A stretch of DNA of 64,000 nucleotides, from assembly GCF_011806455.1 (NCBI RefSeq), contig NZ_JAATOT010000004.1, positions 186,001 through 250,000 of the forward strand, given 5' to 3'. The notes under the pieces are model-generated. The model did not search any database and was not told the origin of the DNA. It worked only from the letters and a program-made list of their open reading frames with translations. The DNA is from Celeribacter sp. HF31 (GTDB lineage Bacteria > Pseudomonadota > Alphaproteobacteria > Rhodobacterales > Rhodobacteraceae). A program made the translations under genes and the position numbers. Shown here piece by piece: positions 15,998 to 24,187 of this stretch. Within the stretch, counting starts at the first letter, position 1, and each line of letters starts with the position of its first letter.

Positions 15998-16840
15998 ATG
16001 GCTTATGTACAACCAAAGGAATTCGCCGCCAAAATGGTCGATGCGGGCGAATCCAAGATCTTCATGGCGACCAAAGACACCTTGATCCGCGCCTATATGG
16101 CGGGCGCGATCCTCGCACTGGCCGCCGCCTTCGCGGTGACCATCGCGGTCAACACCGGCAATTTCCTCGTGGCCTCGCTTCTCTTCCCGGTGGGCTTTTG
16201 TACGCTCTACCTTCTGGGCTTTGACCTTTTGACCGGCGTCTTCACGCTGGCGCCTCTGGCCGTCATCGCGAAACGCCCGGGATGCACCTGGAAAGGCGTG
16301 TTCCGCAACTGGGGTCTCGTCTTCGTCGGCAACTTTGCGGGCGCCATGACCACCGCGATCCTGATGGCGATCATCTTTACCATGGGCTTTTCTCAGGAAC
16401 CCAACGCCGTTGGCCAAAAGATCGGTCACATCGGCGAGGCACGTACCTTGGGCTATGCCGCTGCCGGCGGTGCAGGTCTCCTGACTGTCTTCGTCCGCGC
16501 GATCCTGTGCAACTGGATGGTCTCCACCGGTGTCGTCGCCGCGATGATGTCGAACTCCGTGTCGGGCAAAATCATGGCCATGTGGATGCCGATCATCGTG
16601 TTCTTCTACCTGGGCTTCGAGCACTCCATCGTGAACATGTTCCTTTTTCCCTCGGGCATCATGCTGGGCGGTGAGTTCACCTGGGGCGACTACTTCATGT
16701 ACAACGAGATCCCGGTCGTTTTGGGCAACCTCGTCGGCGGCCTGACCTTTGTCGGCGGCATGATCTACGCCACCCACTTCAAGGAATCGCCGAAACGCAA
16801 CGCCACCACGGCCTCCGTGCAGGGCGTGCCGGCTGAGTAA
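15998..16840 (+). CDS. nirC: Formate/nitrite-family channel NirC
   Basis: A 280-aa FNT-family pentameric channel for nitrite or formate. Six membrane segments can be followed. FNT landmarks include LLTVFVRAILCNWMVSTGVV, the TM5a-TM5b break around NSVSGKIMAMWMPI, and FEHSIVNMFLFPSGIM. The gene lies 133 bases downstream of nirD with an AGGGAC ribosome site. Position after nirBD makes nitrite uptake the best guess. Confidence 0.92.
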   Translation: MAYVQPKEFAAKMVDAGESKIFMATKDTLIRAYMAGAILALAAAFAVTIAVNTGNFLVASLLFPVGFCTLYLLGFDLLTGVFTLAPLAVIAKRPGCTWKGVFRNWGLVFVGNFAGAMTTAILMAIIFTMGFSQEPNAVGQKIGHIGEARTLGYAAAGGAGLLTVFVRAILCNWMVSTGVVAAMMSNSVSGKIMAMWMPIIVFFYLGFEHSIVNMFLFPSGIMLGGEFTWGDYFMYNEIPVVLGNLVGGLTFVGGMIYATHFKESPKRNATTASVQGVPAE

Positions 16841-16854
16841 TCGGACTTCCCCGA

Positions 16855-16885
16855 ACAGGCTCCGCGACGGCGGGGCCTGTCTTTT
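16855..16885 (+). terminator. Terminator-like hairpin after nirC
   Basis: ACAGGC (16855-16860) pairs with GCCTGT (16875-16880), followed by CTTTT. It lies 14 bases after the nirC stop and 18 bases before the kinase/phosphatase gene, so it may be a partial terminator that sets the level of the downstream genes. Confidence 0.6.
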
Positions 16886-16902
16886 CAGCGCGAGGCCATA
16901 CC

Positions 16903-18624
16903 ATGCCGAAAGACGCCGCATCGACAAAGCTCACGGTTTCGATTGGCCAGTTTTCGGAGGCGGGTCGAAAGCCCGAAAATCAGGACTTTTGCGGTGCATG
17001 GGTACCTGAAGGCAGCGCTTTATCGCTCAAGGGGATCACCTTGGCCGTGGCCGACGGTATCTCGTCGAGCGCCACAAGTGCAGAGGCCTCTGAGGCCAGT
17101 GTCACCGCACTTTTGACAGATTACTACGCCACCTCCGACGCCTGGACCGCGCGGACGGCGGCGACCACGGTGATCTCCGCCACCAATGCCTGGCTTTACG
17201 GTCAGAACGCCGCTTTGAGTGACATGAATGCGGGCAAGATATGTACGCTCTCCGCGCTGATTTTCAAAGGCTGTGAGGGGCATATCTTTCACTTGGGCGA
17301 CAGTCGGATTTACCGGCTGAGCGGTGAGGCGCTTGAGCCTTTGACCACGGATCACCGGGCGGTTCTCTCCCATGACGAAAGCTATCTCGCGCGCGGCATG
17401 GGCCTGGACGCGCAGGTCGCGGTTGACTATCGGCGGGTGTCACTGTCCGTCGGCGATGTCTTTATGCTTGCCACCGATGGGGTGCATGAGGGGATCGAGG
17501 CGGCGGATGTGATCCGCGCGCTGGAGGCCCCCGATCTCGACGCGGCGGCGAAGCAACTCGGCCAAATCGCCTATGAGCGCGGCTCCGAGGACAACCTCAC
17601 CGTGATGCTGGCCCGCGTCGAGAACCTGCCTGAGGCGGAGTTGGAGCTGGACCTCGCCAAGCTGCCGCTGCCGCCCTTGCCCAAGGCGGGCGATGTGATC
17701 GACGGGTTTCGTATCCTGCGGCCCGTCAATTCCACCGCCCGTTCGCATGTCTTTCTGGCCGAAGCTCCGGCGGGTGAAAAAATCGCGCTGAAAATTCCGA
17801 CCGTGGAGATGGCCGAAGACCCGGTCTATCTCAACCGCTTTGTCTTGGAAGAATGGATCGCACGGCGGCTGACGTCTTCTCACGTGCTGCGCGCCGCCAC
17901 CGCGCCCGCAGAGCGCAGCGCGCTCTATGTGGTCACCGAATGGGTCGAGGGCCGCACGCTCAGACAATGGATGGATGACCATCCCGCGCCCGACCCCGAT
18001 CTCGACAAGGTGCGCGACATCATCAGCCAGATCGTTGTCGGTCTGCGCGCCTTTCACCGCAAGGAAATGCTGCACCAAGACCTGCGCCCCGAGAACATCA
18101 TGATCGACGACGCGGGCACGGTGAAAATCATCGATCTGGGCTCGACGTCCGTGGCCGGGGTCGAAGAGGCGGCAGCGGGTGTGCTGGGTCCACTGCCCGG
18201 CACCTTTCAATATACCGCGCCCGAATATTTCTCCGGCGATTTCGTCACCTGGCGGTCGGATCAATATGCCTTGGGTGTGATCGCCTATGAGATGCTGACC
18301 GGGCGTTTGCCCTATGGCGCCGAGGTGGCGCGCATCCAGACCCGGCGCGATCTGTTGCGCCTGCGCTACCGGCCCGCACGCGATGACGACAGCCCGGTGC
18401 CCGCCTGGATGGATGCGGCGCTCAAACGCGCGACCCAGCCGGATGCCGCACGTCGCTATGATGCGCTGTCGGAGTTCGTGTCCGAGCTGAAACGCCCCGG
18501 CCAAAGCTGGCATGCGGCGCGTCATGTGCCGCTGATGGAAAAGAACCCTGTGCGGTTCTGGCAAGCGGTCTCCGCCGGTCTGGCGGTGATCGTGATCATT
18601 CTTGCAACACTCATCATAAACTGA
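16903..18624 (+). CDS. Fused PP2C-type phosphatase / Ser-Thr protein kinase, tail-anchored
   Basis: A 573-aa two-enzyme protein. Residues 1 to about 240 form a PP2C phosphatase with GRKPENQDF, VADGIS, GDSRIYRL, LATDGVHEG and GSEDNLTV, so the metal-binding aspartates are all present. Residues about 265-530 form a Hanks-type kinase: the nucleotide lysine is K297 (ALKIP), the catalytic loop is HQDLRPEN with D393, and the Mg2+-binding DLG has D411. A single hydrophobic helix near 550-572 ends the protein, giving a tail anchor. It sits between nirC and cynS. Both halves look active. The targets are unknown, with transport or nitrogen assimilation proteins suggested by position. Confidence 0.9.
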   Translation: MPKDAASTKLTVSIGQFSEAGRKPENQDFCGAWVPEGSALSLKGITLAVADGISSSATSAEASEASVTALLTDYYATSDAWTARTAATTVISATNAWLYGQNAALSDMNAGKICTLSALIFKGCEGHIFHLGDSRIYRLSGEALEPLTTDHRAVLSHDESYLARGMGLDAQVAVDYRRVSLSVGDVFMLATDGVHEGIEAADVIRALEAPDLDAAAKQLGQIAYERGSEDNLTVMLARVENLPEAELELDLAKLPLPPLPKAGDVIDGFRILRPVNSTARSHVFLAEAPAGEKIALKIPTVEMAEDPVYLNRFVLEEWIARRLTSSHVLRAATAPAERSALYVVTEWVEGRTLRQWMDDHPAPDPDLDKVRDIISQIVVGLRAFHRKEMLHQDLRPENIMIDDAGTVKIIDLGSTSVAGVEEAAAGVLGPLPGTFQYTAPEYFSGDFVTWRSDQYALGVIAYEMLTGRLPYGAEVARIQTRRDLLRLRYRPARDDDSPVPAWMDAALKRATQPDAARRYDALSEFVSELKRPGQSWHAARHVPLMEKNPVRFWQAVSAGLAVIVIILATLIIN

Positions 18625-18642
18625 CCTGACAGGAGAGAGACC

Positions 18643-19122
18643 ATGAAAGATTCTGTGAAAGACATCGTAACCGACACCTTGATGACCAAAGAAGACGTGA
18701 CCGCCCTCATCCTCATCGCCAAAAAGAAACAGGGGTTGAGCTGGGAAGCCATCGCCGAGACCATCGGCATGTCGCCGGTCTTCACCCACTCCGCCTGTAT
18801 GGGCATGAACGCCTTTCCGCTGGAGAAAGCCGAGGCCTTGGTCGCCGCGCTGAGCCTGCCGTCTGAGGCGGCCGAGGTTCTGGTGGAAAGCCCGACGAAA
18901 GCGTGGGCGCAAACCGTGCCGACCGATCCTTGCATCTATCGATTCTACGAAATCGTCGGCGTCTACGGCCCGACGCTCAAGGCGCTGATCCATGAGAAAT
19001 TCGGCGACGGCATCATGTCGGCGATCGATTTCGATATGTCCGTCGAGAGGATCGAGAACCCGAAAGGCGATCGGGTCGAGGTCAAAATGTCCGGCAAATA
19101 CCTGCAATACAACGCGTGGTGA
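18643..19122 (+). CDS. cynS: Cyanate hydratase (cyanase)
   Basis: A 159-aa decameric enzyme that uses bicarbonate to convert cyanate to ammonia and CO2. The N-terminal helical domain (IAKKKQGLSWEAIAETIG) is followed by the catalytic domain with R100, E103 and S126 (YRFYEIVG ... IMSAIDF). These correspond with a constant +4 offset to the E. coli catalytic residues 96, 99 and 122. It follows the kinase/phosphatase gene by 18 bases with an AGGAGAGA ribosome site, so it is probably in the same transcript, giving another ammonium source. Confidence 0.95.
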   Translation: MKDSVKDIVTDTLMTKEDVTALILIAKKKQGLSWEAIAETIGMSPVFTHSACMGMNAFPLEKAEALVAALSLPSEAAEVLVESPTKAWAQTVPTDPCIYRFYEIVGVYGPTLKALIHEKFGDGIMSAIDFDMSVERIENPKGDRVEVKMSGKYLQYNAW

Positions 19123-19173
19123 CAGGCGCTGATCGTCAGGGTTTGTCATGACCTGAAAAGCAATGTCGCAGGA

Positions 19174-19194
19174 CCTGAAGATGATGCCTTCAGG
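19174..19194 (+). terminator. Stem-loop after cynS
   Basis: CCTGAAG (19174-19180) pairs with CTTCAGG (19188-19194) around a seven-base loop, then ATTATAAA. It lies about 50 bases after the cynS stop and before the tRNA, and is a plausible end of the nir-cyn transcript. Confidence 0.5.
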
Positions 19195-19224
19195 ATTATA
19201 AATCAGTGGAGCTCAGGAGAAAGA

Positions 19225-19299
19225 TGGCTGGGGTGGTAGGATTCGAACCTACGGTACACTGTACCAAAAACAGTTGCCTTACCACTTGGCTACACCCCA
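19225..19299 (-). tRNA. tRNA-Gln (anticodon TTG)
   Basis: Read on the minus strand, the acceptor stem TGGGGTG pairs with CACCCCA, the anticodon stem ACTGT/ACAGT closes the loop TTTTGGT with anticodon TTG, and the T-loop is TTCGAAT. The terminal CCA is encoded (19225-19227). The gene lies between cynS and the EF-hand gene. Confidence 0.95.
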
Positions 19300-19427
19300 A
19301 CGTGGGGGGCTAATTAGTCGGTCCCCGCGTCCTGCGCAAGCCCTTTTTCGAGCCTTTTGTGAAAAACCTGAAGGACGAAGGAAAAAGCGCGCAACCCTGG
19401 GGGATGCGCGCGATACGCCCGCTCAGG

Positions 19428-19475
19428 GGGCGTAGATGGGGGCGTAGATGGGGGCGTAGATGGCGGCATAGATGG
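19428..19475. repeat. Four-copy 12-bp tandem repeat
   Basis: Three exact copies of GGGCGTAGATGG (19428-19439, 19440-19451, 19452-19463) and one variant CGGCATAGATGG (19464-19475) end nine bases before the EF-hand stop codon, on its downstream side. A 12-bp unit keeps the reading frame. In the frame of the EF-hand gene, beyond its stop, it would read as Pro-Ser-Thr-Pro repeats. The rest of the 19123-19484 interval holds only the tRNA and the stem-loop. Confidence 0.9.
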
Positions 19476-19484
19476 GGGCGGGCC

Positions 19485-20018
19485 TCAATTGCCGAAATCG
19501 GCCAAGCTCACAACGCCATCGCGGTTGCGGTCCATTCGGGCAAACCATTGCCGACCGTTGGTCACGAATTCATCGCGGGTGACGGTTCCATCGCCGTTCA
19601 GATCATTGGACAGCCGCGTCATCGAGCGCTGTACCGTATCGATCCCGGCGGCCATGCCCATGGCGTTTCCGGGGCCCATACCCTGTCCCAGACCCTGACC
19701 GCGACCGCCTTGAGGGCCTTTGGGAGCGGCCTGTCTCGCCGCCTGACCGGGGGTCATCCCATAGTCCTCAAGATGCATCTCACGGTCGAGCGCGCGGGTT
19801 TCGTCGAACGTCGCATATTCTTCGTCGTTCAAACGCCCATCTTCATCCGCGTCGAACATGTAAAACAAATCCCCGCGCCGTTCGAGCACTTCGGCGAGCG
19901 TCACTTGACCGTTTTCGTCCAGATCCCAATTGGTCATGAATTGAGGACCAAAACCCTGCGCCTGTGCGGCCAGAGGAAGCGCCGCCAGAAGTCCGAGAGA
20001 AAAAGCTAAACGTCTCAT
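19485..20018 (-). CDS. Secreted EF-hand calcium-binding protein
   Basis: A 177-aa exported protein. The signal peptide is MRRLAFSLGLLAALPLAAQA, which is why I start at 20018 rather than at an in-frame Met six codons upstream. Four EF-hand-like loops are visible: DLDENGQVTLAE, DADEDGRLNDEE, DLNGDGTVTRDE and DRNRDGVVSLAD. A Gly/Gln-rich linker (GGRGQGLGQGMGPGNAMG) separates the two pairs. Periplasmic calcium binding is likely. The partner is unknown. Confidence 0.85.
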   Translation of the reverse strand: MRRLAFSLGLLAALPLAAQAQGFGPQFMTNWDLDENGQVTLAEVLERRGDLFYMFDADEDGRLNDEEYATFDETRALDREMHLEDYGMTPGQAARQAAPKGPQGGRGQGLGQGMGPGNAMGMAAGIDTVQRSMTRLSNDLNGDGTVTRDEFVTNGRQWFARMDRNRDGVVSLADFGN

Positions 20019-20097
20019 AATCCGTTCCTTTCGCATGTCTCATGCAAATAGAACGGTCCAGAGGTAAACTTCCGTTTCGCCAAATTGTCGCAGGGGG

Positions 20098-20122
20098 GCG
20101 CCGCGCCCCGGAGGCGCGGCGC
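20098..20122 (-). terminator. GC-rich hairpin after kpsE
   Basis: A perfect 10-bp stem (20098-20107 with 20113-20122) closes a five-base loop, seven bases beyond the kpsE stop on the minus strand. There is no T-run, so it may be an mRNA-protecting hairpin or a weak intrinsic terminator. Confidence 0.5.
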
Positions 20123-20128
20123 GCAGCG

Positions 20129-21928
20129 TCAGGCGGAGACCTGTTCGCGCAGCACCGCGGCGGTGAGAGAGGCCAGAAGGTAGATGCCGGAAAACACCAG
20201 CATGGCCAAAAGCGTATTCTCGAATTTGCGCGGATATGTCGGCTCATCGGGGGCCACGGGACGCGATGACAGCGACAGGTAACGCACCTGCCGGTTGGCC
20301 TCGACACGCGCCATCTCAAGCGCCTGAATGGCGGAGGCGGCCATCGCCTGACGTGTCGCCAGGTCGACCTCGGCCATGCGCAATTCGGCGGTGATCCGGG
20401 CCAGAGAGTCGGCGCCTTCGTTCGCTTGCGTCAGCTGCGCGCGCAAATCCGTGATCAGGTTTTCAAGCCGACGGATGTCGCCCTGCGTGCCCTCGACACG
20501 CGCCTGGTTCGGGCGCGGGTTGTCCAGAAGCTGTTGCAGTTGCAGCCGCTTTTGCTGCAATTGCGTCTCAAAGGCTGAGACCTGAGACATGATCGCGGCG
20601 GTTTCCGCATCCGGCGAAATGATCCCCAGCTGTTCTTGCAGTTGCACAATCTTTTCCTGCGCCGCGATCATCTTGGCCTCAGTGTCGTCGAGGCTTTCGC
20701 GCGCGCCCTTCATCTGGTCCTCGCGCAGGCGCTGGGTCATCTGGTCGACCTGTTCTTCGGCATAGGCGATGAGGTGATCGGAGAAATCCTGCGAGACCTG
20801 CGGATCGGCGGCCACAACCTCCATCCGCAACAGGCCCTCCGTCGGGTCGTAGCCGATGGACACACGATCCAGATAGACCTTGTAGGCCTCCTCATTGGTC
20901 GGGTTCTCCGGCAGGCGTTGCAGCGGGTCGATGGCGTCAGAGGAGAAATGCGCCTTGAACCCGGTGTCGGCATCAAGACGCAGCATCGCTTCGCGTGAGG
21001 TCAGGTAATCCTGCACGGTGATCGAATCCTGCGAGGTGGCCAGAGGGCTGCCGGACAAAAGTCCGCCGAGGCCAGCTCCCCCCGCCGAGGGCGCTTCGGA
21101 TTGCTGGATGATAAAGGCCGATTTGGTCGCATACATCGGCGTCGCCATAGTGTAAAAGTAGATCCCCGCAAGGATCGTCGGAATGCCGACGAAGACCGCC
21201 AAACGGGCGGCAAGCAGGGCCATTTTGCGCCGACGTCGCCGGGCGATGTCTTGCTGAATTTGCGAAATCTCACCATCGCGGTTCAATCGCTCAAGGATCT
21301 CCTTGGAGGGCAGATTGGGTTTGTTCTCCACAGTCTTGGGCAGTTTCGGCCCCTCGGTCGTGGTCAGTTCTCGCGATTGTTCTTTGCCCTCAGTGGTCAC
21401 CATATCGAGCATGGCACCGCGTTGGAACGGATCGATCCCCGCCTTGCGCAACAGCCGCACCGCATCGAAATCCGAGGTTGCCGCCAACCCGTGTTTCTGC
21501 GCCACGCGCCGCGCCAGACGCAATTGCCGGCCTGTCAGACCTTCGCGCCGGATCGCGTCGATGTCGGCATCGATTGCGGTCTCGTCGGCGGGCGTGATGT
21601 CGCCATGGAGCGCGCTGTCCTCGGTCTCAGGGCCAGAGCCGAGCGAGCGGGCGACCGAGCCATGCGGGCGGGCGCGGCGGCTGGGCTTCGACTTGGCCTC
21701 GGCTGCGGCAGAACCAGGAAAGGGGGCATCGCCAAACCCGTCGGCGCTGGCGTCCGTGTCGAAGAGTTTGTCGTCATTGAGGATGTCGCCGGTCTTCGCC
21801 GCAGAGGGCGCCTGGCTTTCAAGGATCGGGTCGGTTTCCGGCGCAGCGGCGGCCCCGGCCTGAGACGAGGCGGCCGCACGCGGCGTCCGACGGACGCGGA
21901 ATTTCTGGGCTTTAACCTTCGTAGTCAT
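20129..21928 (-). CDS. kpsE: Capsular polysaccharide export inner-membrane protein, KpsE/Wzz-like
   Basis: A 599-aa polysaccharide co-polymerase/export protein. The N-terminal 240 or so residues are cytoplasmic: a low-complexity Ala/Asp-rich stretch and then a helical module (LTGRQLRLARRVAQKHGLAA). The first membrane helix (about 246-266) leads into the periplasmic Wzz region beginning MYATKSAFIIQQSEAPS, then long coiled coil rich in Gln and Arg (about 400-540), and a C-terminal helix (LLAMLVFSGIYLLASLTAAV). E. coli KpsE is near 380 aa, so the cytoplasmic extension is the unusual part. Its start overlaps the kpsT stop by 17 bases. Confidence 0.87.
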   Translation of the reverse strand: MTTKVKAQKFRVRRTPRAAASSQAGAAAAPETDPILESQAPSAAKTGDILNDDKLFDTDASADGFGDAPFPGSAAAEAKSKPSRRARPHGSVARSLGSGPETEDSALHGDITPADETAIDADIDAIRREGLTGRQLRLARRVAQKHGLAATSDFDAVRLLRKAGIDPFQRGAMLDMVTTEGKEQSRELTTTEGPKLPKTVENKPNLPSKEILERLNRDGEISQIQQDIARRRRRKMALLAARLAVFVGIPTILAGIYFYTMATPMYATKSAFIIQQSEAPSAGGAGLGGLLSGSPLATSQDSITVQDYLTSREAMLRLDADTGFKAHFSSDAIDPLQRLPENPTNEEAYKVYLDRVSIGYDPTEGLLRMEVVAADPQVSQDFSDHLIAYAEEQVDQMTQRLREDQMKGARESLDDTEAKMIAAQEKIVQLQEQLGIISPDAETAAIMSQVSAFETQLQQKRLQLQQLLDNPRPNQARVEGTQGDIRRLENLITDLRAQLTQANEGADSLARITAELRMAEVDLATRQAMAASAIQALEMARVEANRQVRYLSLSSRPVAPDEPTYPRKFENTLLAMLVFSGIYLLASLTAAVLREQVSA

Positions 21929-22565
21929 AGAGTGCCTTTGCCTCTTCCAGCGTGTCGAACATGTAGAGCTGGCCGTTTCTGAGAACGGCGGCAGAACGAC
22001 AGAATTTTTCTAATGTGGCGGCCTGGTGCGAGACCACGACAATGGTGGTACGCTCAAGCCGCTCGCGCAGGATACTGCCTGCTTTGCGGTTGAAATTGAC
22101 ATCTGCGGTGGAGGGCATGCCCTCGTCGATCAGATACATATCGAAATCGAGCGCGAGCAACAGCGCGAAGGACAGACGCGAGCGCATCCCGGCGGAAAAT
22201 GTCGCCACGGGCATTTCGAAATATTCGTCCAATTCGCAGAGCCAGCGGCAAAACGCCTCCACGTAATCGGGATCGAGATCGTAGAGCTCGGCGATGAACC
22301 GCACGTTTTCGCGCGCGGTGTGTTTGCCCAACAGCCCCCCCATGAACCCCAGCGGGAAGGACACGCGACAGTTGCGGCGAATTTCGCCCTCGTCGGGTTT
22401 TTCAAGGCCCGACATCATGTTGATGATCGTGGTCTTGCCGGTGCCGTTGGGCGCCAGAATGCCAAGAGAATTGCCAAGTTCCACGCGAAAAGAGGCGCGA
22501 TCAAGGATCACCTTGCGCTGCTTGCCCGTCCAGAAGGACTTGCTGACATTGTCAAATTCGAGCAT
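21912..22565 (-). CDS. kpsT: Capsular polysaccharide ABC transporter ATPase KpsT-like
   Basis: A 217-aa ATPase of the ABC-2 polysaccharide export group. Walker A is APNGTGKTTIINMMSG, the signature is FSAGMRSRLSFALLL, and Walker B is MYLIDEGMPS, the form typical of KpsT proteins. It would pair with a KpsM permease, but no kpsM lies beside it here. It overlaps kpsE. The 202-base gap upstream (22566-22767) should hold its promoter; I saw no clear operator there. Confidence 0.9.
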   Translation of the reverse strand: MLEFDNVSKSFWTGKQRKVILDRASFRVELGNSLGILAPNGTGKTTIINMMSGLEKPDEGEIRRNCRVSFPLGFMGGLLGKHTARENVRFIAELYDLDPDYVEAFCRWLCELDEYFEMPVATFSAGMRSRLSFALLLALDFDMYLIDEGMPSTADVNFNRKAGSILRERLERTTIVVVSHQAATLEKFCRSAAVLRNGQLYMFDTLEEAKALYDYEG

Positions 22566-22767
22566 CTCTAAGCGCCCTGATACTGCCTCAACACTCCACC
22601 CTTACACGGGTTTTCTTAATGGAATGTCTTAAACGGCCAATTCGGCCATATTATGTCGCCACGCTCGCGGCAAATCCATCTATGATCGCGCAAATGTGGC
22701 AGGAATGCGGCCAAATCGCAAGTTTTTGACCCTGCGAGAGAAACAGTGCCGCGGTCGCAACGCCGAT

Positions 22768-24048
22768 TTAGGCGGATTGTTTCTTAACCCCGCAAAGCTT
22801 GCCCGCCACGATCGAGACGATGGCAGCCACAAAGGAGAACAGCGCGCCCATCTTGGCGGCGGCCTGAATGGGGGTGTCTCCGAGCATGGCAGTGCCGTCA
22901 AAGGCCACCGCCGCAATGAACAGCGACACGGTAAAGCCGATGGCTGCGACACAGCCGATCACCAGAAGATCGATGGTCCGCATCCCGGCAGGCAGACCCA
23001 ACCGCAAAACATGCGCGGCAAACGCCCCCATGACCAGCACCCCCAGAGGTTTGCCGATCAAAAGCCCCGCCAGCACCAGCCAGGTCGGGTCGCCGATGGC
23101 ATTGAATTCGACGCCTGCATTCAAAAGGCCGAAGAAGAACAGGATGACCTCGACCGGGCTTTTGAGCTTGTGCTCGATATCGTTCAACAGGTCATGCAGA
23201 TGCTCTTCGGCGGCGGCAAAAATCCCGAAGGCGCGGTCGGCATGCGGGATGGTCGGCACGATGGGCAAAAGCCCCAGAGCCGGGTGAATGCCCGCGCGCA
23301 TGAAGCCGTACCACGAAATGCAACCGGCGATCAGATAGGGCCAGAAGGTCAGGTTTTTGCGTACCCAGCTCGAGTTGGGGCGCAACTGATTGCCGGCATC
23401 CATCTTGCGCGGCAGCCAGTTGGCGAGGACAAACACCACCACGGCGGCGGCCAAGGACAGCAAAAGCCATTGCGGCGCCAATTCTCCGGTCGGATAGAAA
23501 ATGGCCAGGATCACGAGGCCAGCCGCATCGTCCGCGATGGCCAAAAGCAACAGGAACCGCACCGCCGGATGCCCCGCGCCAAAGACCACACGGCCCACGA
23601 GATAGGAAAACGCGATGTCGGTCGCGGTCGGCACAGCCCAGCCGTTTTTCACCGCATCGAAGGTGTCGGACCCCATGATCAACGCGAGGCCCAGATAGAC
23701 CGCGATGGGCCCCAACATGCCGCCGGAGGTCGCGATCAGGGGCGTGGCGGCTTTCTTGCCGCGCAGGCTGCCGTTCTTGAGGATCACCGCCTCCCAGACC
23801 TCTTTCGCCGCGATGGCAAAGAAGAAGGCCATGAACAGGTCGTTGAACAGGTAATGCAGGGTCAGGGTGCGGTGGACATGGCCGTGATCGTCGACATGGG
23901 CGTGGCCGATAAAGAAGTTCTCGGCGATCGGGTATTCGACAAAAGCGTGGTAGGAATGGGCGTCCACATTGGCCCAGATCAGCGCCAAAATCGCCCCGAT
24001 GATCAAGAGCAGCGAATAGTTGGTAATAAAATTCCAGACTTTATACAT
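22768..24048 (-). CDS. nhaA: Na+/H+ antiporter NhaA
   Basis: A 426-aa inner-membrane antiporter for sodium and pH homeostasis. The paired ion-binding aspartates are in LAIADDAAGLVILAIF, and the unwound helix region PTATDIAFSYLVG is present. About twelve membrane segments can be traced. A His/Asp-rich loop (FFIGHAHVDDHGHVH) near residue 46 fits the periplasmic beta-hairpin insert of long NhaA proteins. It stands alone between the permease gene and kpsT on the same strand. Confidence 0.93.
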   Translation of the reverse strand: MYKVWNFITNYSLLLIIGAILALIWANVDAHSYHAFVEYPIAENFFIGHAHVDDHGHVHRTLTLHYLFNDLFMAFFFAIAAKEVWEAVILKNGSLRGKKAATPLIATSGGMLGPIAVYLGLALIMGSDTFDAVKNGWAVPTATDIAFSYLVGRVVFGAGHPAVRFLLLLAIADDAAGLVILAIFYPTGELAPQWLLLSLAAAVVVFVLANWLPRKMDAGNQLRPNSSWVRKNLTFWPYLIAGCISWYGFMRAGIHPALGLLPIVPTIPHADRAFGIFAAAEEHLHDLLNDIEHKLKSPVEVILFFFGLLNAGVEFNAIGDPTWLVLAGLLIGKPLGVLVMGAFAAHVLRLGLPAGMRTIDLLVIGCVAAIGFTVSLFIAAVAFDGTAMLGDTPIQAAAKMGALFSFVAAIVSIVAGKLCGVKKQSA

Positions 24049-24148
24049 GCTCAGCCCTTTTTAGCCCGATCCCGTCGGTTTGGGTGGCACCCTTTGGCCG
24101 GATGTTCGCCAAACCCTATAGCCGGGATAATTCAACTGGGCTGTCAGG

Positions 24149-24179
24149 GCAAGCGCGGGCCGTGAAAGCCTGCGCTTGC
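24149..24179 (-). terminator. Hairpin after the permease gene
   Basis: GCAAGCGC (24149-24156) pairs with GCGCTTGC (24172-24179), with three further base pairs inside after one mismatch. It begins nine bases past the permease stop on the minus strand and separates that gene from nhaA. No T-run follows. Confidence 0.5.
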
Positions 24180-24187
24180 AAGCGGGA

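Noticed and set aside
22566-22767. GGCC-AATTC-GGCC repeat upstream of kpsT as an operator
   Set aside because: Only four-base arms, too short to support a claim.
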